Source: Fallopia convolvulus (lineage: Eukaryota > Streptophyta > Magnoliopsida > Caryophyllales > Polygonaceae). Taken from it: 64,000 bases of DNA. The position numbers and the translations under genes are program-made. Location: NCBI GenBank assembly GCA_964016875.1, contig OZ024724.1, positions 29,535,786 through 29,599,785 on the forward strand, given 5' to 3'. The notes below the pieces were generated by a model, which saw only the letters and a list, made by a program, of their open reading frames with translations, did not search any database and was not told the DNA's origin. Each line of letters starts with the position of its first letter. The first letter of the stretch is position 1. This document shows, in pieces, positions 20,701 through 32,040 of the stretch.

Positions 20701-21450
20701 TGTTGGATTTTAATAAAAAAAATAATATTCAAAATATAATGCAGAAACATGTCAAGTAGTGTATAGCTTTTGTAAAGTTGTGGGTTGCTTTTTGGCTTCC
20801 CACATCAACCTTCTTAAGAAATTGTGGCTATTTATAAAGAGCAAAAAGCACACTAAAAATTAGAGAGCTAGGAGAGGAATGCCCCCTCGCGTGCTTCCGC
20901 CGCTACCCGGCGCAACTCGTGTTCGTGACATGTGCGCATTGTTGGGTCTTATCTTTTTACCTGATGTTTTAATTGTTTTATTAAAACTTGGCCTCCGAGA
21001 TTTGCGAAATAGTTTTGACAATAACTCTTCCGCAACTTCTTCATTTCAACTTGTGTTCTGTTTCCGAAATATGGAGAATGCCCCATTGATTTGGTCAAAC
21101 TAGTTTATCTATTTGTTTTAACTAAGAGAATTTCGTGAATGGTTGAGAAACATATCATGGGATCACAGAGGTTTCTGTTCTATTTAATCACACAATTGCT
21201 TCATCTCCAAAATACATCCAACGCTTTTCTCTTTATCTATATTGTCAAACTCAAAAATCTCGTAGCTCTCTTCTATGTTCTAAATTTTCATTCCCATTTC
21301 TTCTTACACAAGTGCATGAGTTTGGTGAATGTTGTTCTTAATCCTTGGGGGACAAGCGCTCGCTTATAATTTGCACTATGTATGGACATTTTGTTTCTAA
21401 GATAGTGGATCTCTCCAAAACACAACAATTCACATCAAATTGTTGGACTA
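20701..21450 (+). repeat. Possible 5' LTR/leader of the copia element
   Basis: Starts tgttggatttt, a common copia LTR opening, and has a TATA-like tatttataaagag near 20829. No second copy is present downstream and no primer-binding site was recognised, so this rests on position before gag. Confidence 0.3.
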
Positions 21451-21535
21451 CATTCAATTACAATAATTTTTTTTGCCTTGCATAGACTTATTTTCCTACA
21501 AATTAGAAACAAAATTACCTATGCTTACTATTCGA

Positions 21536-22527
21536 ATGGAGGGCCATATCATCAAACTTCTAGATCTATCCAAGTTGGAGCCAGTCGATGGTACTAATTA
21601 CCGTTATTGGTCCCAAAAGCTGTTGATCGTCTCTGAGCAACTCAAAGTTGATTACGTACTGCTCAAAGATCCTCCAACAGCCCCGATTCAAACGCTTTCA
21701 CTCATTGTCGCTTTTAATGCTCAATCCTAATAAAGCCATCGTTGCTATGGTGGAACTTTTCGCCAAAATCTCTTTTGAAACTGAAAAGTATGAAAAAGAC
21801 TACAAGACTATAAGGGGTATCTTATTGAATCATATGCTGAATCCTTTATTTGATTTGTTTCTTACTAAAAAGCTTGCTAAGTATATTTGGGAGACACTAA
21901 AAAAGAAGTATGGTTCAAATGACGTAGGGAAAAAGAAGTATGTCTCTGGCCAGTTCCTGCGATTTCAGATCATTGATGACAAGCCAATTATGGAGCAGGT
22001 TCATCAATATGAAAACCTTGTCATTAATACGCTTGTTGAAAGAATGAAGATGTGCGAGTATCTATAGGCAAATTTTGACATTGAGAAATTGCCTAATTCA
22101 TGGGCTAACTATCATAAGCATATGAAGCATAAGAAGAAGGATCTAACTTTAGAAGAGATCGTGGGGCACATGAAATTGAGGAAGCTAATCACCTCAAGGA
22201 TAAGCCCTCTAAACTTTCTGATTCTTTGGTTAAAGCTAATATTTGTGAAAGTTCTGGTCCCATGAATGACAAGGTAAAAAAGGGAGCATGAAGTCGATTT
22301 GGAAAGAACCAAAAATCCCTTCATAGAAAGAAGACCCAAAACTTTAATAAGGGAAAAAAGGGAGACAAGGCTAAAGGAGGGTGTTTCGTCCACGGCAAGC
22401 CAGGACACTACAGGAACAAAGACCCGAAGAACCACCAATCTTGGTTCCAAAAGAACGAACCTCTCAAACAAAATCAAGAGAAAAAAGAAGCAAACCTAAC
22501 TAAAGATGATTTGGTGGCAGACATCTT
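21536..22527 (+). pseudogene. Ty1/copia gag (UBN2-type), broken
   Basis: Frames MEGHIIKLLDLSKLEPVDGT and NYRYWSQKLLIVSEQLKVDY open a copia Gag; after a frame change near 21700 it continues with LAKYIWETLKKKYGSND, GQFLRFQIIDDKPIMEQVHQ and NTLVERMKMCEYL. Past a stop it continues with LPNSWANYHKHMKHKKKDLT and a degenerate zinc knuckle CFVHGKPGHYRNKD. Gag coats the element RNA in the particle. The frame leads straight into the gypsy insertion at 22528 and resumes at 29247. Confidence 0.8.
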
Positions 22528-24458
22528 TGTAACATCCCCGACCAAAGTGCATACATCATTCTGCATTCATATAATATTAAGAGCATATGCATAGCATATT
22601 GACATGATATATAGTGTGTTATTAAAAGTAATATTTATTTTCGAATTAAGTTTATTATATTTTAAAAAGTTTGTAACTAAAAATTAATTAATAATTATTT
22701 CAGGGTAAAGTTTATAGTAAAGGAGATTCAAGGGTGAAAATCGTAATTTTGGAAAAGTTTTCCCGACTTTCCAAACCGCTTTTAATCATCATATATATGT
22801 GTGAGAGGTGGTGAATCTTATACATGATGGCAAAACAAAATTAACGCACAGAGACAAGAAAAAGAGAGGAGAAAAGAAAAGAGTTTGATTTTTTATTGTT
22901 TTTGTTGGATCTGGTCCAAGATCTCTTTTATCAGGTTTTTATCTAGAAGTACAAGCGTGGTTTGATAAGTTTTTAATTATTTAATGGTTTATTTGGATTT
23001 TGCTGATTTTTTCCAAATCTAGATCCACAGTTGATTTTGATTGAGAAATCAATCGATTTATAGTTCTTAGAGGATGTTTTCGATATCGGATTTATATTCG
23101 GTAAAAGATTTCATAGTAATTTTAGGCTATTGCCTTGTAATGATATTATGGGGACTTTTGATCAAGTTTTTCATAAAGGTTTGAACTACAAAAATGTTCT
23201 TCTATATATATATATATAGTATATTGTTGTCAAGTTTTAAAGGATTTGGAATTATGCACAAGAAGTTATAATGCATTTTGGCATTTCATTGCATTTGGGG
23301 TTAAAGTTTGTAAGAGTAAATAGGTTGTTTTTTCATTGGGTTATATATAGGAGCACAAGTCATAGATCGTGGTCAAAGAGAAAGGGAAGAGATATAGTAT
23401 CTGTTTTGAACAGGTGAGTATAGACCGTAGATTCAACCCTATGTGCTATATGGATATATATGCTATATGTATATATGTGGGTATAGATCGGAGATTCAAT
23501 CCTATGTGCTATATGTGCTATATAGATATATGTGCTATATGAGCTGTATGGATATATGTGCTATATGAGCTGTATGGATATGTGTGCTTTGATGAGTTAT
23601 ATGGATAGATGTAATAGCTCTGAAATTTTCAGAGTTGTTTGCACAGAAAGTATGTTAACAGATGACATATGATATATAGTTACATGATGCACTTGATTGC
23701 ATAACATATTGCAATGAGATTAAAAGGACATGTGACTGTCTTGCCCTGAACTGTAATTCAGGAAATCTTCGGATTTCTTTGTTAAAGCGACCTACGGGTC
23801 ATACAGGATCTTCGGATCATGCAGAACCTACGGGTCAATGAGAAGATCTTCAGATTTCTTTCTTAAAGCGACCATAAAAGTCAATATTCAAGAAATCTTC
23901 AGATTTCTTTGCTAAAGGGACCATAAGAGTCCAAATACATTAAAGTCGGGGCAGATTCAAGCTTGCACAGTTCACTGAATAATAAACCTGATACATCGGC
24001 ATTTGCATTTGCATAGTAAATTCTTCTGTGATATATATATATATATAATATGTATGTATTTGTACACAAACTAAATGTTTGAATTTGTGTGAAATAATTG
24101 ATGATAATTTATATTCACTGAGTATGCGACTCACGCAAATCGCAAAACAATTTTTCAGGCTCAGCTAGAACTTACTGGTGTGTGTCTCTGTTAGAGGTCA
24201 CACTCATATAGGTCGGCCGGCTGAAGCTCTATGCAACCTTCTCCTCCTCATTTTGCATCTTAGACATATGGGTTGTAATAGAAGTTAGAGTAATAGATGT
24301 TTTAGTATAAAAAGTGAATGCATATGTGTGTGCAACCTTATATGTTTGTTACTTTTTAATATGTGCTTATGTGAAAATATTTGTTATATGTGAATTATCT
24401 CTTTATATAAGGGATGAGTTATTACAAAGTATACGTCATAGGGTATAAGGGTGTCGCA
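22528..24458 (+). repeat. 5' LTR of the nested gypsy element (1931 bp)
   Basis: TG...CA bounded. Includes internal subrepeats: gctatatg/gagctgtatggatat units at about 23445-23610, and four variants of atcttcggatttctttg / agcgaccta between 23760 and 23930. Confidence 0.88.
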
Positions 24459-24467
24459 CCTAGTTTT

Positions 24468-24479
24468 TGGTATCAGAGC
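24468..24479 (+). other. Primer-binding site (tRNA-iMet type)
   Basis: TGGTATCAGAGC, the standard plant LTR-retrotransposon primer site, nine bases after the 5' LTR. Confidence 0.9.
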
Positions 24480-24673
24480 AGGGATATGATTCTTTAGGGG
24501 CATTCTGCATTCATAAGCATATGTAATTGACAGTAGAATTGCATTCATGAGCATGATGCATAAAGGAGAGAAGGTTCAGCCTTGCCACATCAGTTTATAA
24601 GAGCATCTCATACAACACTACATGAACATACATTTCATACACATGGACCATTAAAAGAGGAAGTACAGAGGAA

Positions 24674-26855
24674 ATGGTAAAGGTACGTATAATATATCGG
24701 GATTGTATAATACGAGTGGATACAGTAGAGTTATCAGCTGATCTGATCTTGCTATTCTTGTATGAGTTTGATGTTATATTGAGCATGGGCTGGCAATCAA
24801 GACACCATACTAAAGTGGATTGTAATACCAAAGAATTTGTGATAGATTCACTTGGGAAATCTAGAGTGATTTTTTATAGTGATAGACAAATGGTACCCAC
24901 TTGCTTAATATCTGCAACAATGGCTTTTGCATGATCAAAGAGTGATATGAGGCATATCTGGCCCATGTTATAGATCGTACAGTTGAATATGATGAGGTTG
25001 GAGGTATTCCAGTTGTTAAAGATTTTCCAAATGTGCTTCCAAAGGACCTTCCAAGATTTCTACTTGATAGAGAGATAGAGTTTACTATGAAATTAATGTC
25101 AGGTACTGCACCGATTCCTATTCCTCTATATTGGATGGCTCTTCTAGAGTTACAAGAACTGAAGAAACAGTTACATGATTTGTTGGACAAAGTATTCATT
25201 AGGGCTAGTGTATCTTATGACTGTGCATAGAATACAGAAAGTTGAATCAGGTGACAATGAAGAACAAATATCCATTGCCAAGAATAGATGATGTATTTGA
25301 TCAACTTCAAGGAGCAAAGGTATTGTCGAAGATAGACATTCGATCAGGATATCATCAATTAAAGATAGCTAAAGATGACATTACCAAGACAACATTCAGG
25401 AGTCGATATGAACATTATGAGTTTCTGATAATTCCATTTGGTTTGACTAATGCATCAACGACATTTATGGCTTTGATGAACAAGGTATTTCAATCTCTTC
25501 AAGACAGATTTGTGATCATCTTTATTAATGATATATTGGTGTATTCACGAAGTACAAAGGAGCATGCTGATAATTTGTGTTCCGTGCTACAAGTCTTGAG
25601 GGAAAAACAGTTATCTTCTAAACTGAGTAAGTGTGAATATTGGTTGGATCGTGTGGTATTTTTAGAACATATAGTATCTGGAAGAGTTATAGAGGTTGAT
25701 CCTAAGAAGATTGAAGCAGGTGGTAAACTGAAAAGCACCAACTACAGTTACAGAATTCGTAGCTTGCTTGGTATGTTTGGATACTACAGACGATTCGTTG
25801 AAGGATTCTCTATTATAGTTGCACCACTCACTAAATTGTTATGAAGAATGCTTCATTCCATTGGTATTCTGCGTGCCAACAAAGCTTTGATGAGTTAAAG
25901 CACTGTCTCACTACAACACCAATACTAGCAATTACTATGGGTACAAGAGGATTTGTTTTTTACACAGATGCTTCATATCAGGTCCTTGGTTGTGTCTTAA
26001 TGCTGGATGGAAAGGTAATTGCTTATGCATCACGACAGTTACGACCACATGTAGTTTCTTATCTTGTACATGATTTAGAGCTGACAACAGTAGTATTTGC
26101 CCTAAAGATTTGGTGACGTTATCTATATGGAGAAACATTGCAAATCTTTATAGATCATAAGAATTTGAAGTATTTGATGAGCCAAAAGCAGTTAAACATG
26201 AGACAACAACGCTGGATGGAACTACTGAAAGATTATGATTGTACAATCGAGTATCATCCGAAAAAGGTCAATGTTGTAGCAGATGCTTTGAATCAAAAGT
26301 CTAATGGTATGATGGCATATATGCACATAACTTCAGTGTTATATTTGATTTCTTTCCGAGGTGTAAATGCTAGACTACAACTAGACACAGATGAAGTATT
26401 GATTTCTACTTTAGATATTCGACCAGTATTGAGGTAGAAAATTAAAGACGCACAAATAAGAGATGAATAGTTGGTAGAAATTATAGAACAAGTTCGACAA
26501 GGTAAAGATAAGTCATTTGACATTCAGGATGACACATTGATATTTGGCATACAGATTAGCATTACCTTCAGAATTGGCCCAGATTCATAATGTTTTCCGT
26601 GTTAGTATGTTACGATTGTATCGATCTGATCTGTCATATGTCCAGAAGTAAAAATTTGCAGAGAATTTGAGCTACATAGAGGAACCAATCATGATAGAAA
26701 ATTACTGTATCAAAAAGTTACAGAGGGAGATCCTGAAAGTAATTTAGAAGAATCATGGTATAGAGGAAACGACTTGTGAAACTAAGGACAAGATGAGAAA
26801 TTCATATGAAGAGATAGCGAATTTTGAGCACAAAATTCTTATAGAGGGGGAGGAT
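24674..26855 (+). pseudogene. Gypsy pol remnant: protease, reverse transcriptase, RNase H
   Basis: Protease tail FDVILSMGWQSRHHTKVDC. Reverse transcriptase 25242-25844: KYPLPRIDDVFDQLQGA, LSKIDIRSGYHQLKI, FGLTNASTTFMALMN, FINDILVYSRS. The catalytic box reads FIND where gypsy elements have FIDD, so the first active-site Asp is Asn. RNase H: GFVFYTDASYQVLGCVLM, IAYASRQLR, DLELTTVVFALKIW, stop, then FIDHKNLKYLMSQKQLNMRQ and VADALNQ. Integrase is missing apart from a short C-terminal stretch before the purine tract at 26842-26855. Several stops and frameshifts: dead. Confidence 0.85.
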
Positions 26856-27520
26856 TGTAACATCCCCGACCAAAGTGCATACATCATTCTGCATTCATAT
26901 ATATTAAGAGCATATGCATAGCATATTGGAATGATATATAGTGAGTTCTTAAAAGTAATATTTATTTTTGAATTAAGTTTATTATATCTTAAAAAAATTT
27001 AACTAAAAATTAATTAATAATTATTTCAGGGTAAAGTTTTTAGTAAAGGAGATTTAAGGGTGAAAATCGTAATTTTGGAAAAGTTTTGCCGACTTTCCAA
27101 ACCGCCTTTGATCATCATATATATGTGTGAGAGGTGGTGAATCTTATACATGAAGGCAAAACAAAATTAACGTACAGAGACAAGAAAAAGAGAGGAGAAA
27201 AGAAAAGAGTTTGATTTTTTATTGTTTTTTTTGGATCTGGTCCAAGATCTCATTTATCAGGTTTTAATCTAGAAGTACAAGCTTGGTTTGGTAAGATTTT
27301 AATTAGTTAATGGTTTATTTGGATTTCACTGATTTTTCCAGATCTAGATCCACAATTGATTTTGATTGAGAAATCAATCGATTTATAGTTCTCAGAGGAT
27401 GTTTTCGATATCGGATTTATATTCGGTAAAAGATTTCAGAGTAATTTTAGGCTATAGCCTTGTAATGATATTATGGGGACTTTTGATCAAGTTTTTCATA
27501 AAGGTTTGAACTACAAAAAT

Positions 27521-28753
27521 ATGTAGATGAAATTCTGAAGCGCTCGGATCAATACGCCGCCCAACGCAACAAGGGGCGTCGTAACTTGATTTTTGCGCCC
27601 GACGACTTGGTATGGCTCCACCTTCGGAAGGACCATTTTCCAGAGACTAGGAAGACGAAGTTGCATCACCGAGGCGACGGCCCGTTCAAGGTTCTCCGGC
27701 GCATCAACAACAACTCCTACATCCTTGACCTCCCGGGCAAGTACAATGTGTCCGCTTCCTTTAATGTCTCGGATCTCTCTCCTTATGTGGATCCCGAGTA
27801 TCATGACGAGGAAACGGGGACGTTTCCCACCCAAGGGGGGAGGGTGATGTGAGCCCCACATTAACTGCCAGCCAAGAAGAGGAGGACTTGTCCGTGCGCT
27901 CCGATGGACCCATTACTCGAACCCGGACCCGTGCCATAGTCCGAGCCATGGCGTCCCTCGTTGCGTGCGCTTACGCGAGCCACGACGCATCCACTGGTGC
28001 GCCCCTCTTCCGGTGCGTCTCCTTCATCGAATTGAAGGCGCGCCGCCACTCCAGGCCGACGCTACGCACCGCGGCACCGAGAACCTCAACCTCGGTGCCG
28101 TGCCAGCCACGCAGGCCGAGCATCGTGCCACGCCGGGCCACCCCGGCGTGGGAACTTGAGGTTCTGGTGCGCCTCGGCCGCCACTCCAGACCGAAGCCCT
28201 GCCGCGCCTCTACCGGGTCGCGACATGCCCTTGGCGCGCCGAAGCCTTGTCACGACCTTGTCGCGACACTCGCGACTAGGCCACCGTGACCATTTATATT
28301 TCTTACTATTTTTAGCATCATTTCCATTCCGAAACATTTCTACTTATGTAATTTCTACGTTTACTTAGAATTTTGGGATTGGGCTTGCGCTTGGGCCGTC
28401 TGCGTGCGTCCCCCTTGTGCCGCCCTTGCCAGTAGGGTTTGCTAGGGTTTGGCGTGCCCTCTTCTCTATAAAAGAGGCACGCCCCCTCCTTTGTTTCTTA
28501 TGCTTTGATTATTGATAACGAAACTCCGTCGAGATTGCTCCAGACTTATCTCTTTAAGGCGTCACACCATTCTCTTCTCAATCCCATACTCTTCCGGTTT
28601 CCCTCAAACGAAGCCACCTTCTTAAGTCCTTTCACTTCTTCCCTACCAAGTCTAGACTTTTACGTCTCAAACCTTATCCAATCGATCGTGAGAAGACCAA
28701 TTACGAGTCCAAGTTAAAGATCCTCTCGTGAATCCTTAACGGGGTTCACATCA
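27521..28753 (+). mobile_element. 3' end of a second gypsy element inside the LTR
   Basis: Starts mid-pol with an integrase C-terminal tail: FAPDDLVWLHLRKDHFPETR, HHRGDGPFKVLRRINNNSYI, SASFNVSDLSPYVD. The frame ends at 27852, followed by an LTR. Only this 3' part is present; the 5' boundary has no LTR. Confidence 0.85.
27845..28753 (+). repeat. LTR of the second gypsy element (909 bp)
   Basis: Begins TGATGTGA and ends TCACATCA, perfectly inverted ends, with the purine tract aaggggggaggg just before it. A TATA-like ctataaaagagg lies near 28466. GC-rich between 27900 and 28280, unlike its AT-rich neighbours. Confidence 0.85.
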
Positions 28754-29316
28754 TTCAAGCTTGCATAGTTCACAGAATAATAAACCGGATACATCGGCAT
28801 TTGCATAGTAAATTCTTCTATGATAGATATATATAATATGTATGTATATGTACACAGACTAAATGTTTGAATTTGTGTGAAATAATTGATGATGGTTTAT
28901 ATTCACTGAGTATGCGACTCACGCAAATCGCAAAACAATTTTTCAGACTCAGCTAGAACTTACTGGTGTGTGTCTCTGTTAGAGGTCACACTCATACAGG
29001 TCGGCCGGTTGAAGCTCTATGCAACCTTCTCCTCCTCATTTTGCATCTTAGACATATGGGTTGTAATAGAAGTTAGAGTAATAGATGTTTTAGTATAAAA
29101 AGTGAATGCATATGTGTGTGCAACCTTATGTGGTTGTTACTTTCTGATATGTGCTTATGTGAAAATAGTTGTTATATGTGAATTATCTCTTTATATAAGG
29201 GATAAGTTATTACAAAGTATACGTCATAGGGTATAAGGGTGTCACAATCTCTAAAGTGAACATGGTCAAAATGACGAAGTGGACAGACGATACTAGAGCA
29301 ACTAGGCACTTCTGCG

Positions 29317-29834
29317 TAGGGATGCATACATAGGGGCATGGCGGGGAATGCATTCCCCGACTCATCCCCGACATACTATTATGCCCCCATCCCCGCCCCG
29401 TCCCCGTCTAATCCCTGCGGGGATGGGGCGGGAAATCCTAGTCGGGTTTGGGGTTATTAACGAGGCCCCATTTATTATAAAAAAATATTTTAAACATTAA
29501 AAAAGTTAACAAATATCAAATTTAATAACATAAATTTAAAATTTCATCATATAATTTATAAAGTTATACAAGCTTTTAAATTAAAACTACAATTATATTT
29601 AATATCTATTTTTATTCTATGTTTTATAAATTAAAAAATTAAAAAAACATATCGAGTATACAAAGCTGGGATTCGGGACGGATAGTATATTCCCCGTCTC
29701 CGCCCTGTTTGAAATCGGAGATACAAAATAGATCTCTGTTCCCGCTCCGTTCACTACCAAGTCGGGGAATCCCCGCCCCATTAGGGGTGGGTCCCCGCAT
29801 ATCCCTGTCCCCACGGATTTTTTGTGCATCCCTA
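29317..29834. mobile_element. hAT-type MITE inserted in copia pol
   Basis: 518 bp from tagggatgca to tgcatcccta, a 10-bp perfect terminal inverted repeat, with GGCGGGGA/TCCCCG words at both ends. Flanks cttctgcg (29309-29316) and cttctgca (29835-29842) form an 8-bp duplication with one mismatch. Removing it rejoins the copia frame at RHFC/TNKEL. Confidence 0.85.
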
Positions 29835-30170
29835 CTTCTGCACCAACAAAGAATTGCTGACTGAATTTAAAAATGCCAAAGAAGGCAAGAAGGTCTTCAG
29901 GGGGAACTCCATCGTATCTAAAGTTCTCAATAAAGGGAAAATTCTCCTTAACTTAAATTCTACCAAGAAACTGTGTTTGATCAATGTGTTGTTTGTACTT
30001 TCTTTGCACAAGAATTTGATTTATGGGGGTCTTTTGATGAAATTTGCTTTTAGGCTCCTCTTTGATGGAGGAAAACTAGTTATTAATAAACATAGGGAAT
30101 TTGTGGGTAAGGGCTTTATGACTGATAATGGCCTTGTTATGCTTGAATCTGTTGTTGTTGTTGTTGTTGT

Positions 30171-30370
30171 NNNNNNNNNNNNNNNNNNNNNNNNNNNNNN
30201 NNNNNNNNNNNNNNNNNNNNNNNNNNNNNNNNNNNNNNNNNNNNNNNNNNNNNNNNNNNNNNNNNNNNNNNNNNNNNNNNNNNNNNNNNNNNNNNNNNNN
30301 NNNNNNNNNNNNNNNNNNNNNNNNNNNNNNNNNNNNNNNNNNNNNNNNNNNNNNNNNNNNNNNNNNNNNN
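30171..30370. other. Assembly gap (200 N)
   Basis: Preceded by a short GTT microsatellite (from about 30150). The true length of missing copia sequence is unknown. Confidence 1.
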
Positions 30371-32040
30371 TATTTATTGATAACAAAAGATGAAGTTGAA
30401 AAGACTTTCATTGTATATAAAGCAGAAGTAGAAAACCAATTAGGCCATATGATAAAATGGCTCAAGTCTGATAGAAGAGGAGAATATGGGACAAACTCAC
30501 TCAAAACGTTTTGGGAAGAAAATGGCATTATTCGTGAAACTACCGCTCCTTATACTCCACAATAGAATGATATAACTAAAAGGAAAAACTAGACTTTAAG
30601 AGAATGATGAATGTCATGCTAATTAGTTCTGTTTCACCTGATACATGTGGGGTGAAGCTGTTTTGATTGCAAATTTTATATTAAATAGAGTGCCTCACAA
30701 GAAACATGAGTTAACCACATATGACTTGTAGAAAGGCTATACATCAAAGTTATCTTACTTGAAAGTGTGGGGGTGCTTGGCTAAAGTTTCTTTTCTTGTG
30801 GTTAACATATGAAATTTTGGACCTAGGAATTTTGATTGTGTATTGATAGGCTATGCTGATAATAGTTCAACTTACATATTCATGAAGCTAAATGATCGAT
30901 TTATATGTGAATATCGTGATGTAGACTTCTTTGAGCATGTATATGCTTTAAAAAATCATGTCATGCCTAATTCTGAAATTCCTGCATCTATTTCTATGCC
31001 TGCTGCATGCAAAAACATTGATGTCTCCTTTCAACCTAGGAAGAGCAAAAGACGTAGAACTAAAACTAGCTTTGCATCTGATTATGTGACATCCTTCTTA
31101 ATAGAACTCAAAAACATTGATATATTAGATGAATCCTTTGTTCTCATTCATATGATTGAAGATGATTCTAAACATATGAAGATGCAATGGGCTCTATAGA
31201 TGCTAGTTTCTGGAAAGATCCTAGTAATAGCGGATTAGAATCGATCATGTCTAATCAAACATGGAAAGTAACAAACTTGCTAGAGGCAGTAAAGCTATTA
31301 GTTGTAAATGGATTCTCAAAAAGAAGTTGAAAATTGATGGATCAATCGAGAGAAATAAGGCAAGATTGGTAATTAGAAGGTTTACCCCAAAATATGGTAT
31401 TGATTAGTTTCATACTTACTCACATGTGACTAAAATTGCCACTATTCATGTATTGATTGCTCTAGCTTCCACTCACGATTTACTTGTGTGTGAAATGGAT
31501 GTTAAGACAACATTCCCAAATGGAAATTTAGATGAAGAAATCTATATGCAACAACCTCCTGTATTCATAATTCTTGGACAAGAGCATAAGGTGTGTATGT
31601 TGAAGAAATCTTCATATGGTTTGAAACAAGCTCCAAAACAATGGAATGAAAATTTTTCATAAAACTATTTTAACTTTTGGATTTGAATGGTTCAGGCGCA
31701 TGAGTGTACACCAAATGGTTCGACCTAATATTTCATATGTTGTAAGTAGATTAAGTAGATATACCTATAATCCATGTAATGAACATTGGAATGTCTTTAA
31801 ACATTTATTGAAGAATTGAGAGATACAACTGATTGGGGTCTAAACTATAAGAAATTTCTTAATGTGTGTTGTGACGCAAATTGGGTATTTGATAATGATG
31901 AAGCAAGCTCTACAAGGGGTTATCTGTTTACTTTATGTGGTGCAGTTGTATCTTTGAACTCTGCAAAGTAGACGGTTATAGCTAGATCAACCATGGAGTT
32001 AGACAAACTTAATGAGATCAACTACTTATGTACAACTAGA

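Larger units (their letters stand above)
22528..29246 (+). mobile_element. Ty3/gypsy element nested in the copia element
   Basis: LTRs begin TGTAACATCC at 22528 and 26856 and end GTGTCGCA (24458) or GTGTCACA (29246). The flanks atctt and atctc form a 5-bp target duplication with one mismatch, and the copia frame continues across. A tRNA-Met-type primer site follows the 5' LTR and a purine tract precedes the 3' LTR. Gag is missing and integrase is almost wholly deleted (near 26560). The C-terminal phrases (FRVSMLRLYRSDLSYVQK, SYIEEPIMIENY) suggest a Tekay/Del-like chromovirus, an inference. Confidence 0.88.
26856..29246 (+). repeat. 3' LTR of the nested gypsy element, interrupted
   Basis: Matches the 5' LTR over 26856-27520 and 28754-29246. 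The middle 760 bp (counterpart of 23196-23955) is absent and replaced by 1233 bp from another gypsy element. Confidence 0.85.
29247..32040 (+). pseudogene. Ty1/copia pol, broken and partly deleted
   Basis: Resumes directly after the gypsy insertion: a protease/GAG-pre-integrase stretch (WTDDTRATRHFC, interrupted by a MITE, then TNKELLTEFKNAKEGKKVFR and LVINKHREFVGKGF); after the N gap, integrase (VENQLGHMIKWLKSDRRGEY, FWEENGIIRETTAPYTPQ, then a stop); reverse transcriptase (CEMDVKTTFPNGNLDEEIYM, LKKSSYGLKQAPKQWNE); RNase H (RPNISYVVSRLSRYTYNPC, then about 31850-32030). The part of the RT carrying the YVDD box is deleted between about 31665 and 31700. No 3' LTR was recognised. Confidence 0.82.

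Noticed and set aside
27849..28289. 146-codon frame in the GC-rich part of the second gypsy LTR
   Set aside because: It lies inside the LTR and overlaps opposite-strand frames of similar length, as expected for GC-rich non-coding DNA.
22528..29246. Treating 22528-24458 and 26856-29246 as unrelated repeats because their lengths differ
   Set aside because: Both ends match closely; the difference is explained by one replaced internal block.
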